Below, one piece after another: positions 24,858 to 63,599 of a stretch of DNA of 64,000 nt. Source of the DNA: Megamerina dolium (Eukaryota; Arthropoda; Insecta; Diptera; Megamerinidae); assembly GCA_963854835.1 (NCBI GenBank), contig OY978526.1, positions 85,798,846 through 85,862,845 of the forward strand, given 5' to 3'. The notes under the pieces were generated by a model. It searched no databases. It was not told where the DNA came from and was given only the letters and a program-made list of their open reading frames with translations. The first letter of the stretch is position 1. Each line of letters starts with the position of its first letter. The position numbers were made by a program, and so were the translations under genes.

Positions 24858-25656
24858 ATGAAAATTGATTAACATTACATTTGATTGCATGTAAATATAT
24901 ATTTTTGTTGTCAACACATAGACCGGCCACACCTCCAATCAATAAGTGAATAAATAACAAACAAACAAAAAAAAAAACAACTTTTTGCCATTTGCTCAAA
25001 ATGTCCTCAGAGTAAACAATAGCAACACGTAAATACGATTTTATTTATGTTAACAGTCTTAAAATATAGCTTATAGCACAGCACAGCAAAAGTCTAATGA
25101 AATCATTTTAATTGTTTACAAATTATTATGATTGAATATAACTTACATACGTATGACTAGCGAAATACCATGAAATAGTCAAACAATAATATTATTAAGA
25201 AGTGAGGTAGCTTTCCTTTGAGTACTATTGATATATTGTCAAACATTCGTACAGACATCTATCTGTACATATATAATTGAGTATATTACATGTTGACATG
25301 GTTAGTGAGGGGGGTTACTTTTCAATAACAATACTCTAACTGGCACATTCAAGTATTTACGGTGTGTATGGGATTTAGGATTTTTGATTTGCATATCATT
25401 TGTGCTAACTCATCCACCAGTCATAGACAATGGTCAGTTAGACAGACAATATCGCCTTCCACAGCACACAATAATCACTGTTTGCTACAATTCTACAGTA
25501 CAAATAGTTACATTGATTGACATTTGGAGGAAGGACTCTCAATGAAAACATCTACTTATGTACAGAAGTGGCTTGTGCTAGTCCTTTTGGCAGACTATAA
25601 AAGCTAAACACAAATTATTATAGTGATTTAGTGTGACCGGGCTGGCTGGCAACATA
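24858..25656. other. Intergenic region, FReD gene to Hr83
   Basis: The FReD 3'UTR comes first, with AATAAA near 24944, followed by about 700 bases of flank upstream of the nuclear receptor. I see no repeat, RNA gene or defined promoter element. A TATAAAA at about 25596 lies 60 bases before the receptor ATG and could be its TATA box. Confidence 0.45.
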
Positions 25657-26674
25657 ATGACGACTAAGCGCGAGACACTGACTGCTACTGCATCTAATCG
25701 ACACAGTGCACAACAAGCCTTCTGTCAAGTTTGCGGTGATCAGAGTTCTGGGAAGCATTATGGCATCACTTGCTGTGATGGTTGTTCGTGCTTTTTCAAA
25801 CGAAGTGTACGCAAGGGTAGCTTTTATGTTTGCATCGCTGTAAAGGGGAATTGCATTGTGGATAAAGCTCGTCGCAATTGGTGTCCTTATTGTCGATTTC
25901 AACGTTGTCTAGCGGTGGGCATGAATGTAGCGGCTGTTCAAGAAGAACGTGGCCCTCGTTCCTTAAATGTACCAGAACACAAACGGCGAAATCTAGTAGA
26001 ACATCGTGATAATATAATTGCCATTAACGACAGCACTTCGGATAAAAGTAATACTGCGCGATTCTTATTATCACCTTCATTTGGTCTGAGTGATAATGGA
26101 AGAACCTTGAATTTGCAAATATTAGCCCAAATTCTGGTCACATGTTTGCGGCAAGCAAAGTGTAATGAACAATTTCGTAGTCTGCAGCGTAATCAGCAGG
26201 ATGTAATACTGAATACTGTGTGGAGTGAATGTTTTGTATTGCGAGCATCACATTGGTCCTTAGATATAAGTGCAATGATTGATGCATGTGGCGATCCACA
26301 ATTGAAACGTTCCATTGCTGATGCTAAACAAATGCATGCTGACGTTATGGAATTAAATTTTCTAGAGACGTTAATTTTATGTCGTAAAGGTTTGTAGAGT
26401 GAAGTATGTGAAAATATTAAATCATCGAATTAATATTTTTTTACTTATTTTTTTTTATACAGAATTGGCTATTTGCTATGAAAACGCTTTGCTCTTGGAA
26501 ACACATTCAAATGGTGCATTAATAGCGTTGGCACGATATTCGTTGCAACAATCAAATTGGTTGCGTTTTGGTACATTACTTTTGGGATTACGTCATTTAG
26601 CCTTATGCTGCTATGAAAGTGTTCTATCCGGTTTATTTCGTTCGGTCGTCAAGGATATTTTGAAAAGTATTTAA
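25657..26674 (+). CDS. Hr83: Nuclear receptor, NR2E tailless-like (Hr83 type)
   Basis: Two exons, 25657-26389 and 26463-26674, join in phase 1 for 314 residues. The ATG at 25657 is the first in frame before the DNA-binding domain. The zinc-finger domain starts near residue 23: CQVCGDQSSGKHYG, P-box CDGCSCFFKRS, then the second finger CRFQRCLAVGMN and an A-box-like VQEERGPRS. The P-box has Cys where most NR2E members have Gly (CDGCSGF or CDGCRGF); Cys here and 'ITCCDGCSC' fit Hr83 of flies. The ligand-binding-type region (about residues 165-314) keeps WSECFVLRASHW and, in exon 2, LRFGTLLLGLRHL. It stops just after LFRSVVKDILKSI, so the AF-2 helix seems short or absent. It should be a nuclear transcription factor, probably a repressor given its class. 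AATAAA at 26700-26705 lies 26 bases after the stop. Assignment rests on remembered family features, not on an alignment. Confidence 0.8.
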
Positions 26675-26699
26675 TGTAGTATATGTAACTATTTAAAAT

Positions 26700-26705
26700 A
26701 ATAAA
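26700..26705 (+). promoter_or_regulatory. Poly(A) signal of Hr83
   Basis: AATAAA occurs 26 bases downstream of the TAA stop, which implies a very short 3'UTR if used. Confidence 0.5.
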
Positions 26706-27121
26706 TTTTCGCATACGCTAAAGTATAACACTGCAAATATAATACTTTTAATAGATTTTGTGAGTATACAGGAACTTTACTAGAGTCATTTGATCATATT
26801 GGTTCGAAAAAAGACCATCGTTATGTGAATACGTAACAAAACATTGAATTTTGAAAAATTTCCTGCTGTTTTGTTTGTTGAGCTGTATATGTATATATGT
26901 TAAAAATAGAAGTAAAATTTAATAAGCAATTTTTCTTCTATTTTTAACAAACAGTTTTGGGCTAATATTGATTGTCATTTTAATCGTAATAATAATACGA
27001 GTAGCTTAAATCAAATATCCCCTTCACAAAATCATCAAGAAAACCTCCAACATACATGAAGGGGACACAAAATGCATTTCGCAATAGTTTTTAGACAAAG
27101 GTATATAAGTACACACTTTTC

Positions 27122-28160
27122 ATATTATAGTAGAACAATCGGTGGAATGGCGCTCTCCGCTATACATGCTATTCGTCGGCTTTATGAAGGTTTTCGAAAG
27201 AAGCAAACGAGACTCAATCTGGCTGGCATTAAGTAGAAGAGGAATCCCCGCCAAGTTAATCCGCCTCATCAGAGCCCTATACGAAAAATTGGAACTGGCG
27301 TGTTTCACAACGGTAACATCAGCAATCCATTCTCCACCAAACCGGGCGTAAGGCAAGGTTGCCCCCTATCGTCACTTCTCTTCGCCAACGTTCTGGACGA
27401 CGTCATGAGCCAATTTACATTACACAGGAGCGGCATCGTATGGAGTTTTAACAGGCACCTGGAGGATTTGGATTCGCTGATGACTCCTGCCTCCTTTCAC
27501 ACAAATTTATCGACAAGCAAGCGAAGGCGGACAGCGTAGTCGCGCTGGCAGGTATTGTCGGACTGGAGGTCAACATCGCCCAGACCAATGTGATGAGAGT
27601 AAATCACAAAAACGCAGTCCATATAATGGTCGACGGATGACCGGTAGAATTTGTTCAAAGCTTCTGTTACCTCGGCTGCATTATTACGGCAGACGGCTAC
27701 ATACTGCTCGGCGTCCGGATGACCCCATGCAGTATGGGCGATCTCGCGAATGATGTCAGTAATGTTGCACTGAAATGATACATGGCTGATTTCTAACACC
27801 ATCACACAAAAGCTACAAACTTACGTCAACAGATGTATCTGCATCATCTGTAGAATATTCTGGCCAAACACCATCAGCAACGACGCGTTGTTGAGGCTAA
27901 CGAATGAAGAACCCGTCCTGTGGCAAATCAAAAATAGAAAGTGGCGACGGATAAGTCAAACGCTAAGAAAACCATCAGATAGCATTACAAGAATGATACT
28001 AAACTAGAACCCGCAAGGGAGCAGAGGTCGTCGCGGTCGGTGGAGTAGGTCGATATTACGCGAGTATGCTGATGCCAACACAAAATGGGACGGCGCAAAA
28101 ATAACAGTACAGAACAGTACAGTGTTAAGGCCCTATGCTCCCGAGAAGAGTTAACAAGAA
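27122..28160 (+). mobile_element. Non-LTR retrotransposon fragment, RT and 3' end
   Basis: Broken frames on the plus strand spell reverse transcriptase. They include RSKRDSIWLALSRRGIP and LIRLIRALYE, then GVRQGCPLSSLLFANVLDDV (RT block 4), LADDSCLLSH-type text in another frame (FADD catalytic box, here with frameshift), VGLEVNIAQTNVMR and FCYLGCIITADG. Downstream near 27990-28060 is a WNPQGSRGRRGR-like segment typical of the C-terminus of this class. Frameshifts and a stop ('VDG*PVEF') show it is dead. The endonuclease and 5' end are missing (5' truncation). It lies between Hr83 and the 3' end of the guanylate cyclase gene. The clade was not determined. Confidence 0.8.
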
Positions 28161-30425
28161 AAAAACAAACATACGTATTAAGATGAAGCCCAGTTTTTCA
28201 AGTTTTTTTTTTTGAGTTTAGAAGAATCCTGAAGGTGATGGTGGAAAACCGATCAAATCCAAATAATGTAACTACTCTGATCCATCAGGTAACCTAATTT
28301 TTTATTTTATTACGGGTTTTTGCTATTTGTCTCATCGTATGTTTGCCCCCAATGTTTTTAAGTTTAGAAGAACTACACCAAATGAAAATTTTTACATATA
28401 AAAAAAAAATCAAATATATAGCAACATTTTTTATTTTAGTTTACAAAAAGACGAATATGATTATTTTATAACTTTTCTGATAATTGCTGATAAATACCAT
28501 GCCAACTTTTCATTTCTATTCGATTAAAAAAATAGAAAAAAAAATATTCACACAATTCACTCCACCTTAATACGTTTGTACCTTACTGCATAGTTAATTA
28601 CATTTGTAACTAGATAATAAAACAGATTTATGTATAATTAACTTAACGTATTTATTAAGGTTATTTAAAATAGAAAAAATTACAACATTATATTAAATGA
28701 AGCTTATAATTTAATTAAATCAATAAGCAAAATAGTTGGATAATTCTATAATGAATATTTAAATAATCGTAATAGAATATCGTGTTAAATTCGAGCGGAT
28801 AATTTTAATTTGTGACAATTGAAATTTACACATCATTGAAAAAATTCAATTATAAGAATAAATATAGGAAAAAATCGAAATAAAAACGACACAAATTTGT
28901 TTGCAATTGCAATTTGGTATAGTCACAATTGACAATTATTTGAATTAAATTATATGAATTTCATAAATTCCGCAAATACAAACTTCATTATTTTTTTACA
29001 CTACACATGCATGGTTTTTTCTTATTTAAGTCGGAACTTAGTATTGTACATAGAGTCTAGTTATTAAAATTTTTTTAAATTTTCCTTACTACATACATAC
29101 ATATGTATGTAAGGTATTATGTATTATATTTTACTTATGATTAAATTTTCTATTCTCTTTCTTTTCTGCCAAATAGCACTGATAAAACATTTGATTACAT
29201 TCGTAGTACAATATTACATTTGTTCTTCTTCTTCTACTTTTTTTCTAGTATAGTATAACTTTAGAGGGGGTAGGTAGGTGGTAGTTTAAATTTGGCTTCT
29301 CAATTCGAGAACTTCGCTTCAGTATAATTTGTATTTGCACAACAACTTATTCATATGTTAATACTAAACTTAGTCATACTAAGTACATAATTGTATATAT
29401 ATATATATATATATATATCTATATTCATCTCCTTCACTCTTCTACACATATATGTATATATGGATGCATGTGCATATGGATGCAAAGGTTTATGTATGTA
29501 AGAATATGTATTAAAATGGAAAATGATAATAACGATTGTCATTTGAAAATGAAATTCTTTTTTTTTTTTCTCTTATTTTAGAAATACCCTTACGGCAGAG
29601 TATTTTATTTGAAACAGGTTGCCATACATGTTGCTATTCAATGTTATGTATCTATACATATCAATGTTTATTGTACGATGAATATAAGGGTTATTATTGT
29701 ATATAAAACAGGAGGTGAAAAGCTGAAAAACCTTTTATTTTTACAAGTTAGTTGACTTAAATTTTGATTAGCATTAATTTGATAAGACTGATTAAACAGA
29801 TAAAGTCTCTTCAGTTTTATATATATATATATATATTATTTTTCTGATATTGTTAGTATTATTGGTGGTGGTGGGTGGATTTATAAGATGGAAGTAGCTC
29901 ACTCATTTGTGCGTGACATGTTTTTAGGAATTCAATAAATATGCTGTTGTGTCTAAATGAAATCTACTTCACTACAAAATAGTTAGATATTGGCACAAAG
30001 ATCAAACATCAAGGTCATGCTATTTATGTATCATATTATGTATTCAAATATATTCAATATGTGTAGTATTGCAACATGAAAATATAATCTATTCTCTGTA
30101 AATTTCTCTAAATATTATCATCATTAAATATGTTTTCTTTCTATTTGCAATTATCTGTATTATCTCTTCATTTCATCAGTGCATCATTGCATCTTAGCTA
30201 AAGCGAGTTTCAACTTAATTGTACTTTTCGGAACCAAATAGGTACTGTCTGTCTGTATAAAGCATCACAATATCTTATTGCAGTTTAACTTCTACGTACT
30301 CTAAATCATTTGTTAAAGCTTTTCTCTAGCAAACAAAAACAAAAACAAAAAAAAACATAACACTTACCTAAGCCCATGTAGCTTATCTATGACATCTAGA
30401 GATGCTCTTATTCCTATATTGTATC
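28161..30425. other. Non-coding stretch downstream of the guanylate cyclase gene
   Basis: It is very AT-rich, with a TA run (29395-29417), a second TA run (29820-29837) and the palindromic acatacatacatatgtatgt at about 29090-29110. Part must be the 3'UTR of the cyclase gene, transcribed leftward from 30426. I see no gene, RNA or terminator motif I can place. Confidence 0.6.
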
Positions 30426-55871
<25,446 letters not shown>

Positions 55872-56599
55872 CTAAAATATCGAACGAGAAAAGGGATTTC
55901 GACCACTTTCGTCACTTTTGTCACTTTCATTGACAGCAACATATGAAGGCAGGAAAAATTGTAAAATAATATTTGATTTCCATTGAAAAAGGAAACATTG
56001 ATCCTTTAAGCTTCTTTTGACCTCTCTTCTGAGCTCATCCACTACTAAATAGGTCTAGCTACGTCTACATTACTAGAAGAAGATGGTAATGTCTATTGAG
56101 AGCATTAGATGTTTAGATTGAATTTTTTTTTTATCTTTCTTTTGGGGATTTTTTTTTTAATTTTTTTTTTTTTTTTGGCTACTTTTGAATGTATTATTTT
56201 CTTATAGTATTTTCCATTGATGTGACTATATTTAGATGCTATTTCTTCTTTTGCTTTACATTGAAAACAATTTTTCTGTATATGCATATATTTATTACAT
56301 CTTTCATTTTACTATTACATATTTTTTGCTTATATAATTTATACAATATTTTCTTACCAATAACCATATGAGCAATAATATTATGGATATTATGCAAATC
56401 TATAAGATGGAATAGTAAATTGTTTTTGTTATCTCAAATAGCTTCAACATCAGCGCAAATTCCATAATTTTAAAGAAGAATGAAAAACCGATTCGATTTT
56501 TCTCAGCAGTTTATAATGCAAGAGGCAAAATATTGACGAATTATAAAAGATGGTTTCGCTAGAGTTCAGAACAACAGCAATTTCTTATACCTGATCAAA

Positions 56600-57735
56600 A
56601 GATTATCTGTTCATTGACAGACTTTATGATCATAAAACGACAATTTGATCGTAAATTTAAGATTATCATCTCAGACCATGATGAATGCGACTTTGGAGGA
56701 CCTTGGGTCGATCCTAGAAGTCTCAAATGGTTCACAGATGGGTCAAAAACGGACCCAACACCAAAATTTCAGAACCAATGGGCAGGTGGCCTAGCATCTT
56801 TCAGGCTGAAATTCAAGCAATTTCAATCTGCGTAAGGATAAATCTGAAAAGAGGCATCAAGGGCGCACATATTGCTATCTATTCAAAAGGTCAAGCTGCA
56901 TTGTAAGCCTTAGATTCGTATTCTATTGAATCAAAACTAGTGGAAGGATGCTTCAACAACCTCCAATCTTTAGGTACAATGAATAAGATTGAACTTTCCT
57001 GGGTTCCTGGTCATTCAGGGATTGAAGATAACAAAATTGCTGATGCATTAGGCTGGGCTGGTTCAGCAGCAAACCTCATAGGGCCAGAGCCATACTGTGG
57101 TATCAACTGGACGGAGGCTAAATCAAGAATAAATAACTGGAAACATAACCTTAGGGTATCACACTGGGTTGATATACAACAACTTTGCCAAGCCAAACGA
57201 TTGGTAAGGCCTTTTACCTACAACAAGGAACTGCGCAATATGTGCAGAGCAGATATTTGGAAAATAGTAGGTTTTCTCTCAGGTCACTACTACCTGTAGT
57301 ACCAACTCACCAAATTACACATACTCGACGACATGCAATGCCGGCTCTGTCTAGAAAAGAAGGAAACCACAGAACACTTATTGTGTAACTGTATTGCGTT
57401 GGCAAAAACAAGGGTGACCATATTTGATCGTGACATTTGTGATTCGGAAGTAATAAAAAATGCCTCTGGTAGAGACATTCTAAACTTCATTCACAAGGCG
57501 GAAAAGATACTGGAAGAACATGGGTGTCACATACTTCCTCTCCTTAGACTAGGAACATCTAGATAGATAAAGATCTGATGACATAAATTGCAACTAAACC
57601 AATAGGCTATAGTAGATAGTATAATTGTGATCAAGTGGATCACAAAAATTGAAATGTAGTGGGACACAAAAGATCTATTAGGTCGCAGTGTCAGCCTTTG
57701 GGCAACTTACAATAGTAAATTATTATTATTAACCT
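56600..57735 (+). mobile_element. Non-LTR retrotransposon fragment with RNase H domain
   Basis: Plus-strand frames give LKWFTDGSKT (RNase H first Asp), IELSWVPGHSGIEDNKIADA (RNase H C-terminal His/Asp motif) and the LINE C-terminal zinc knuckle CRLCLEKKETTEHLLCNC. Stops and frame changes break it (near 56835, 56905 and 57297). The reverse transcriptase is missing from its 5' side. The 3' end closes in a TTATTATTATTAACC run near 57720-57735. It belongs with LINEs that carry RNase H (R1/LOA/I type); the clade is not fixed. Confidence 0.8.
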
Positions 57736-58639
57736 ATAATGGATGTGGCTACAAATGGACCAAAATACCACTGATCCACATTTGGGTAACGTATGATGCG
57801 TTTTTTCGATATAACCTTAAGGCCACTCAGATCGCATCGACCGATCGCAAAAGTTTTTGTGATACTTTCTAAATATCACGTTTACTTGTAAATATATTTC
57901 ACATTGGTTTAATAAAATACACTGAAATATTATCCAAATTACACAATTACATAATTACACAACCCTGCACGTATTTGTTCTTTTGTACCCCATTGCGTAT
58001 GAGTAACATGAGAATTTAATTGAATTTTGTATCAGAGCAAAGTAAATAATACAAAATGGAAATTATATTCGTTCTCAACGCACCCACACATAACAATAAT
58101 ACAATAATAATAATAATAATTCATTTCCCTTGAAATATGAGCAATTTCATTTGTTTATGAATGTGTAGATATGATATAATAAATATGTACGTATACATTA
58201 AGGTGGCTAATCAATATATGGGAGAATTTTTTTTAAAAACCAATTCTAACTAACGTAGGTTAATAATATTCGATTTAAAAAAAAAATTAATTATAGTTTA
58301 GACTCATTGGCATGGAATTTTTATATATTTTGTATTATTGACGTGAGAAAAATTAATGGAGTAAAATATTAAGGAAATACAATTTTTATCGCAATCGCAA
58401 TGTAAATAAATCATGGATTTTCCATTTTCGAATAATAATACAATAATAAAATTAGCGCATGTTTATAGCACAAAATTAAGTTTCAACTTAAAAATATTTT
58501 TAATTAATTTGTCAAATTTTTCATACGAAAAATCTAGACTTTTGACTATGAATAGGCGATTAATTACATATTTGCATTCAATTCAATTAGATTAAAAGAG
58601 TTTGTTTTGAGATGTTTTCCTTCATTCATGGAAGGTAAA
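57736..58639. other. Non-coding stretch right of the LINE fragment
   Basis: AT-rich; one AAT run near 58100. I see no gene, exon or repeat of note. Confidence 0.6.
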
Positions 58640-59890
58640 ATAATTTCAAAACATCATAAAAAAAAGATATTTTAAAAAATTTATACAAAATATCAATTTT
58701 AATGTGGTGTCTCCCTAATAGTCGTATATAGAGAGATATAATATTTGGGAGAAATATTGGGAGAAATATTGGAAGTCAAAATTTAATGCTGTTCAACCTC
58801 ACATTTGATTCCTATAGAAACGATTCCTGGGATGTTTTAAAGATATTTGTTACTTTTCCGAAGTTTTTGTCTTCATTTTGTCTAACAGTCTTTTTGAGGA
58901 GTGAATATACAATATATGGGGTAAGAATGTTCAAACAATATTGAAGAGGTAAACTTGAAGTAAATCAAAAGAAAGCGAATGGAGCCAAAATATTTTATGC
59001 ATTTAGCAACATCATAAAAAAGAAGATATTTTAAAAAATTTTTGCAAGATATCAATTTTAATGGGGCGTCCTCCTAATATTTATATATAGAGGAATATAA
59101 TATTTGGGAGAAATATTGGGAGTCAAACTTAATGCTGATCAACCTCACATTTGATTCCTATAGAAACGATTCCTGGGATGTTTTAAAGTTATTTGTTGAT
59201 TTTCCGGAGTTTTTAAGTTTAAGTTCATTTTGTCTAACAATATTCTTGAGGAATGAATATACAATATACCTATATTGTGTAAGAACGCTCGAGCAATACT
59301 GAAGAAGTAAAATTAATGATGATTGGATTTAAATTCCTCTCTCCTAAAAACTATTTCCGTGCAGTTCATTTTCATTTTCATTTCACTTCATCTCATTTTG
59401 TCTAACAGCCTTCTTGCGGGATGAATTGTATATTCATATAGGGTAAGAATGTTCAAGTAATATTGAAGGGGTAAACTTAATGGCGGTTGAATTTAAATTT
59501 CACTCTCCTAAAAACGATTTCTGTGCAGCTATAGAGTAATTGGTTTTTACGTTCATTTTGTAGGAACGACCTCTGAAGTAATGACGCTAGGGACTTATTT
59601 TGGAAAAATAAAAAAATTTATGAAATCTATCATATATTTTATCCCTTTTTGGGAGCACCCTGGCGAATTTAGCGAATTTTATAAAATAGTCAATTTTGTG
59701 AGTTAGACTCCCTAAAGAGTCGAGTTCAGGGATAAGTATGTTCGGGGAAAATGTTGGGGAGTAAAAATTAATGGAGGTAAACATTATACTACACCTTTCT
59801 AGAGACAACATATTGTGGTTAAAGAATAAGAAATTTATGGAAAACCAATTTTTTCAAACTTCTGGGCCCATTGAGGTAGACTCTTCCAAA
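58640..59890 (+). repeat. Degenerate satellite-like array, about 170/346-base period
   Basis: The block 'tttgattcctatagaaacga' + 'ttcctgggatgttttaaag' occurs at about 58803 and again 346 bases later. Around it 'atttgggagaaatattggg', 'cattttgtctaaca' and 'gtaagaatgttcaa' recur in order. A related 'tctcctaaaaacgatttctg' unit appears at 59341 and 59504 (163 bases apart), suggesting a basic unit of 165-175 bases. Copies diverge toward the right, up to about 59830. No coding potential. Confidence 0.65.
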
Positions 59891-60635
59891 TAAACACCAC
59901 CCTAATACAGATGTGTATGAGATTTTCATGAATATGGTCTGCTACTAGAATTACCATAACATATTCTTGTATTTTTATTATCATCTTTTTGTTGTTTTTT
60001 TCTTTGGTGAAAGCACATTAGTATGAATTTTTAAATTCCCAATTGATGTGTGTGTGTATAACTTAAAATTACATTCATCAATAACGTAAGGTTATTAAGT
60101 GAAATGTTTACTTAAATTGCTGGCAATTTTTTTTTTTTGCAAAATTTTCATTCTATTTACCTACTTAATATTATTGTATGTAAAGAAATTGTACAAAGAT
60201 ATATATGAATTTGTAATTGTAATTGTAGAAAATATATCCCAATAAATAAAATTATGTCATGGTTTTGCTTGTCATCATAACATATGTAGATAAATATGCG
60301 TATTTGGTATGTATGTGATTTTGACCTAAATGCCAGATAAATGCAGCTAATATATAAACAACAATAATAGAATGCTTTCAGGTAAATTGAAAGAACTTAA
60401 TATTAATCACACCACGACAAATATTTGACATTCTATTTACTATGCTATTGCTATTTTTTCCGATTTCTTATATTTTCCCCAGTAGCTTTTTATTGTTATC
60501 GATTGTGATGCTTCCGTTTCGCTTCACTACTAAATATATTTATTGTTTATTTTTAGTAAAAGCAAATTATGTATGTGCAAGTTGAGTGAGAGAGGAAAGA
60601 GGAAAATTCCAATTCGCTACACAATGGACCATAAT

Positions 60636-60672
60636 GATGATGATGATGATGATGACGCCGACGCTGACAATA
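60636..60672. repeat. (GAT)n microsatellite
   Basis: About ten GAT/GAC triplets. The short open frame through it (Asp repeats) is not supported as a gene. Confidence 0.85.
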
Positions 60673-60794
60673 ATGCATCAATGAAAATTTATTCAATTGT
60701 TAATAATTCATATTTACCAACTTAAGATTAGTCGTATAAATGAGCGCGTATGTGCATATGCGTATTTTGTGTATAAAAATAATATGAAAATGTC

Positions 60795-62048
60795 AGGTGT
60801 AGTAAAAAGAAATCCATTATTTTTCCAATAGATGGCTTTAGTAATCTGTATCTGGCGTCGTATAAGTGCGATCGGGTTACGCTAGATGGCAATAGAAAGA
60901 TAGGATTTCGTACTAAATTAATTTTTCAGGCAGTTTTGTGATTGCTTGATTCAGTATTGTTTGAGCACGCGTCAAAGATGGACACGAGTAAAGAGAAAAT
61001 ACGCCATATTTTACAGTTTTTCTTCTATAAAAGTGAAAACGCAAGCCAGATGGCTGAAAATGTGAATAGTTTTTATGATCCTGATACTGTAACAGCCAAT
61101 CCATGTGTAATTTGGGTTTCGTCGATTCGGTTCCGGTAATTTTGATGTCATAGATGCACCACGCTCTGGAATGCCAATTGTCGAAATATCGATAAAATAA
61201 TGGAAATCGTGGAGTCTGACTGTCATGTAAGCACTGTTTCTATTGCCCAGGAGCTAAACATTGCACAAAAACCACGTTTGGAACCATTTAAAAAAGGCTG
61301 GATACAAAATGAAGCTCGATGTATGAGTGCCACACGGGTTAACGCAAAAAAAACCTCATGGTCGCAACAAAATCGATCCATTTCTGAAGCGGATGGTTAC
61401 TGGTGATGAAAAGTGGGTCACTTACGACAACGTCAAGCGAAGACGGTCGTGGTCAAATCGCGATGACCCGCGCAAAAGGTGGACAAGCCAGCATTGACGG
61501 TCAGGAAGGCTTTGCTATATATTTAGTAGGATTGGCAGGGAATCATCTACCAAGAGCTACTCCCCTACGGCCAAACTCTTAATAAGGACCTTTACTTTCA
61601 ACAATTGGACCGTCTGAAAGAAGCAATTGCCCAGAAGCGGCCAGCTTTTGCCAATAGGAGAGGAATTGTGTTCCATCAGTACAACACCAGGCCACACATA
61701 TCGATAGTTACTCGCCAGAAGCTTCGGGAGCTTGGTTAGGAGGTTCTTATGCATCCAACTTATAGTCCGGACCTGGCACCAAGTGATTACTACCTGCTTC
61801 TGTCTATGGCGAATGATTTTGCTGTTGAACAATTCGCCTCAAGAGAAGCTTGTGAAAATCGACTGTCCCAGTTTTTTGCAAATAGGGACGAGGGTTTCCA
61901 TGAGAGGAGCATTATGAAATTGCCTTCAAAATGGCAACAAATTATCGAACAAAACGGTGCATATTTGACCTAAATCGAATCATTCTAACTATGCTAAATA
62001 AAACCTACAATTTAATACAAAAATAATGGATTACTTTTTATTAAACCT
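60795..62048 (+). mobile_element. Decayed mariner, copy B of an inverted pair
   Basis: The left end AGGTGTAGTAAAAAGAAATC matches copy A (48839-50099), and the right end is AGGTTTAATAAAAAGTAATC as reverse complement. Transposase pieces on the plus strand are KMDTSKEKIRHILQFFFYKS, then a frameshifted linker, KWVTYDNVKRRRSW just after the first-Asp region, IYQELLPYGQTL, GIVFHQYNTRPH (the second catalytic Asp has become Tyr) and LMHPTYSPDLAPSDYYLLLS (third Asp) running to a natural end at 61973. It is inactive. Confidence 0.85.
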
Positions 62049-63599
62049 AATATTTATATATAAATATTTTGTTACGAAATAAGAATATGCTAATTTCATA
62101 TATAGTCTACCTACATATGAATATTTACCAGAAAGTCCATAAATAAAAAAGAAACAAGAAAAATAAATTATTTTCAAATACATGTTTATGTTGTTGATAT
62201 GTAATTGAAAAATCGAAAACAGCAATATTATCGTTGCAATTTCCATTTCAAACAACTATTAAAATTCAATTTCAAATACAATTTAACGATCGACATCACA
62301 AATAAATCGATTTTTGAGCTAATAATGGAGCAGTAGTAACAGCAACAGGAACAACATCGACCAGTGTATGCATACATTTATAGAAATTCATATGAACGAT
62401 AATCATCATGTTGAAGGGTATCACACATACATGTTTATAAATATGTGGTATTTATGTAACTATATTTTAAGCGTCACTATTGTGGCGAATGGACCACAAT
62501 GAAAATGAAATAAGCAAATGTTATATACTAAAGTAGGAGGTAAGTACGCCTTGTGTACATGTGTGGGTAATTTGAGTAGGGTAATATCCTACTAAAACAA
62601 ATCTACCCGTTTATGGTACGTAATATATTGATATGCATAGCAAATAACACAAAGCATCTAATACACAATTTTCTGCAAATATTTACATATGCGACAACAC
62701 ATCACAGAAGGCACACACAGCTGCAGTGGCTGTTGTAGTATTTTCTTTTGATTTTTCGAACCATAAGAAGGCCCACAACCAAATACAAATCGAAAATTTT
62801 GTTGTACGAATAGAATAAATTTTGCCAAAAAATTGAGGACGGAAACATGAACATACAATAAAATCAAATTAACACGTAAGAAAAAAAAAATACGAATAAA
62901 ATTGTGGCTTGTAGTCAATTTGAATAAATGTGAGAATGGTTTTCATTTCAATTTTTTTTTTTTTTTTGCTATATATGTTTTTACGAATATATTCTACTAT
63001 CTAGCCAATAGAAAATATACAATTCACTTGAATGAAAATCATTTTACTTGTCAAATTGACATTTTCCAAGTACATATTTTGTTCTTATCTCTTTAAAGGC
63101 TACCAATTGAATTCCAAAGTATCATCAGATAATCTATATTCATTTCTATAGAAATCAATAAGGATAAAGTGAGAACTTTATTTCCCAATTGAATGCAATT
63201 TCTCTTGGGTAATGTAAAAATGTGTCTTTTAATATACAAAATGTATATGTATTGTATATTGCGTAAAATAGTTCAATGATGAAAGCAAATTGAATTAACA
63301 CACATTCGTTTTATTCAGAAATAAAAAAACTACATATATGTCTGATAAACACACTCCAATAGAATATATCGAAATCTATTCAAGGCACATGTTCCATGTT
63401 CCATGATAGTTTTATTCAAAATACGCATATGACAGAATGTATATACAATACAATATATTTACATTAGAGTGCTCCCTATGGAGAATTGTTTATGATTTAT
63501 TTTGTAAAAGTACATCTCTCCTATATTCTGAGAGATCTACTAGATTGTTTTGATTTAAATTTTCCTGAAACAATAAGCTTCAAATTCATATCTTAATTT
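62049..63599. other. Non-coding stretch near the right edge
   Basis: AT-rich with T and A runs (near 62950). I see no exon of the cyclase gene, although its missing 5' exons could lie to the right. No RNA gene or repeat was recognised. Confidence 0.55.
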
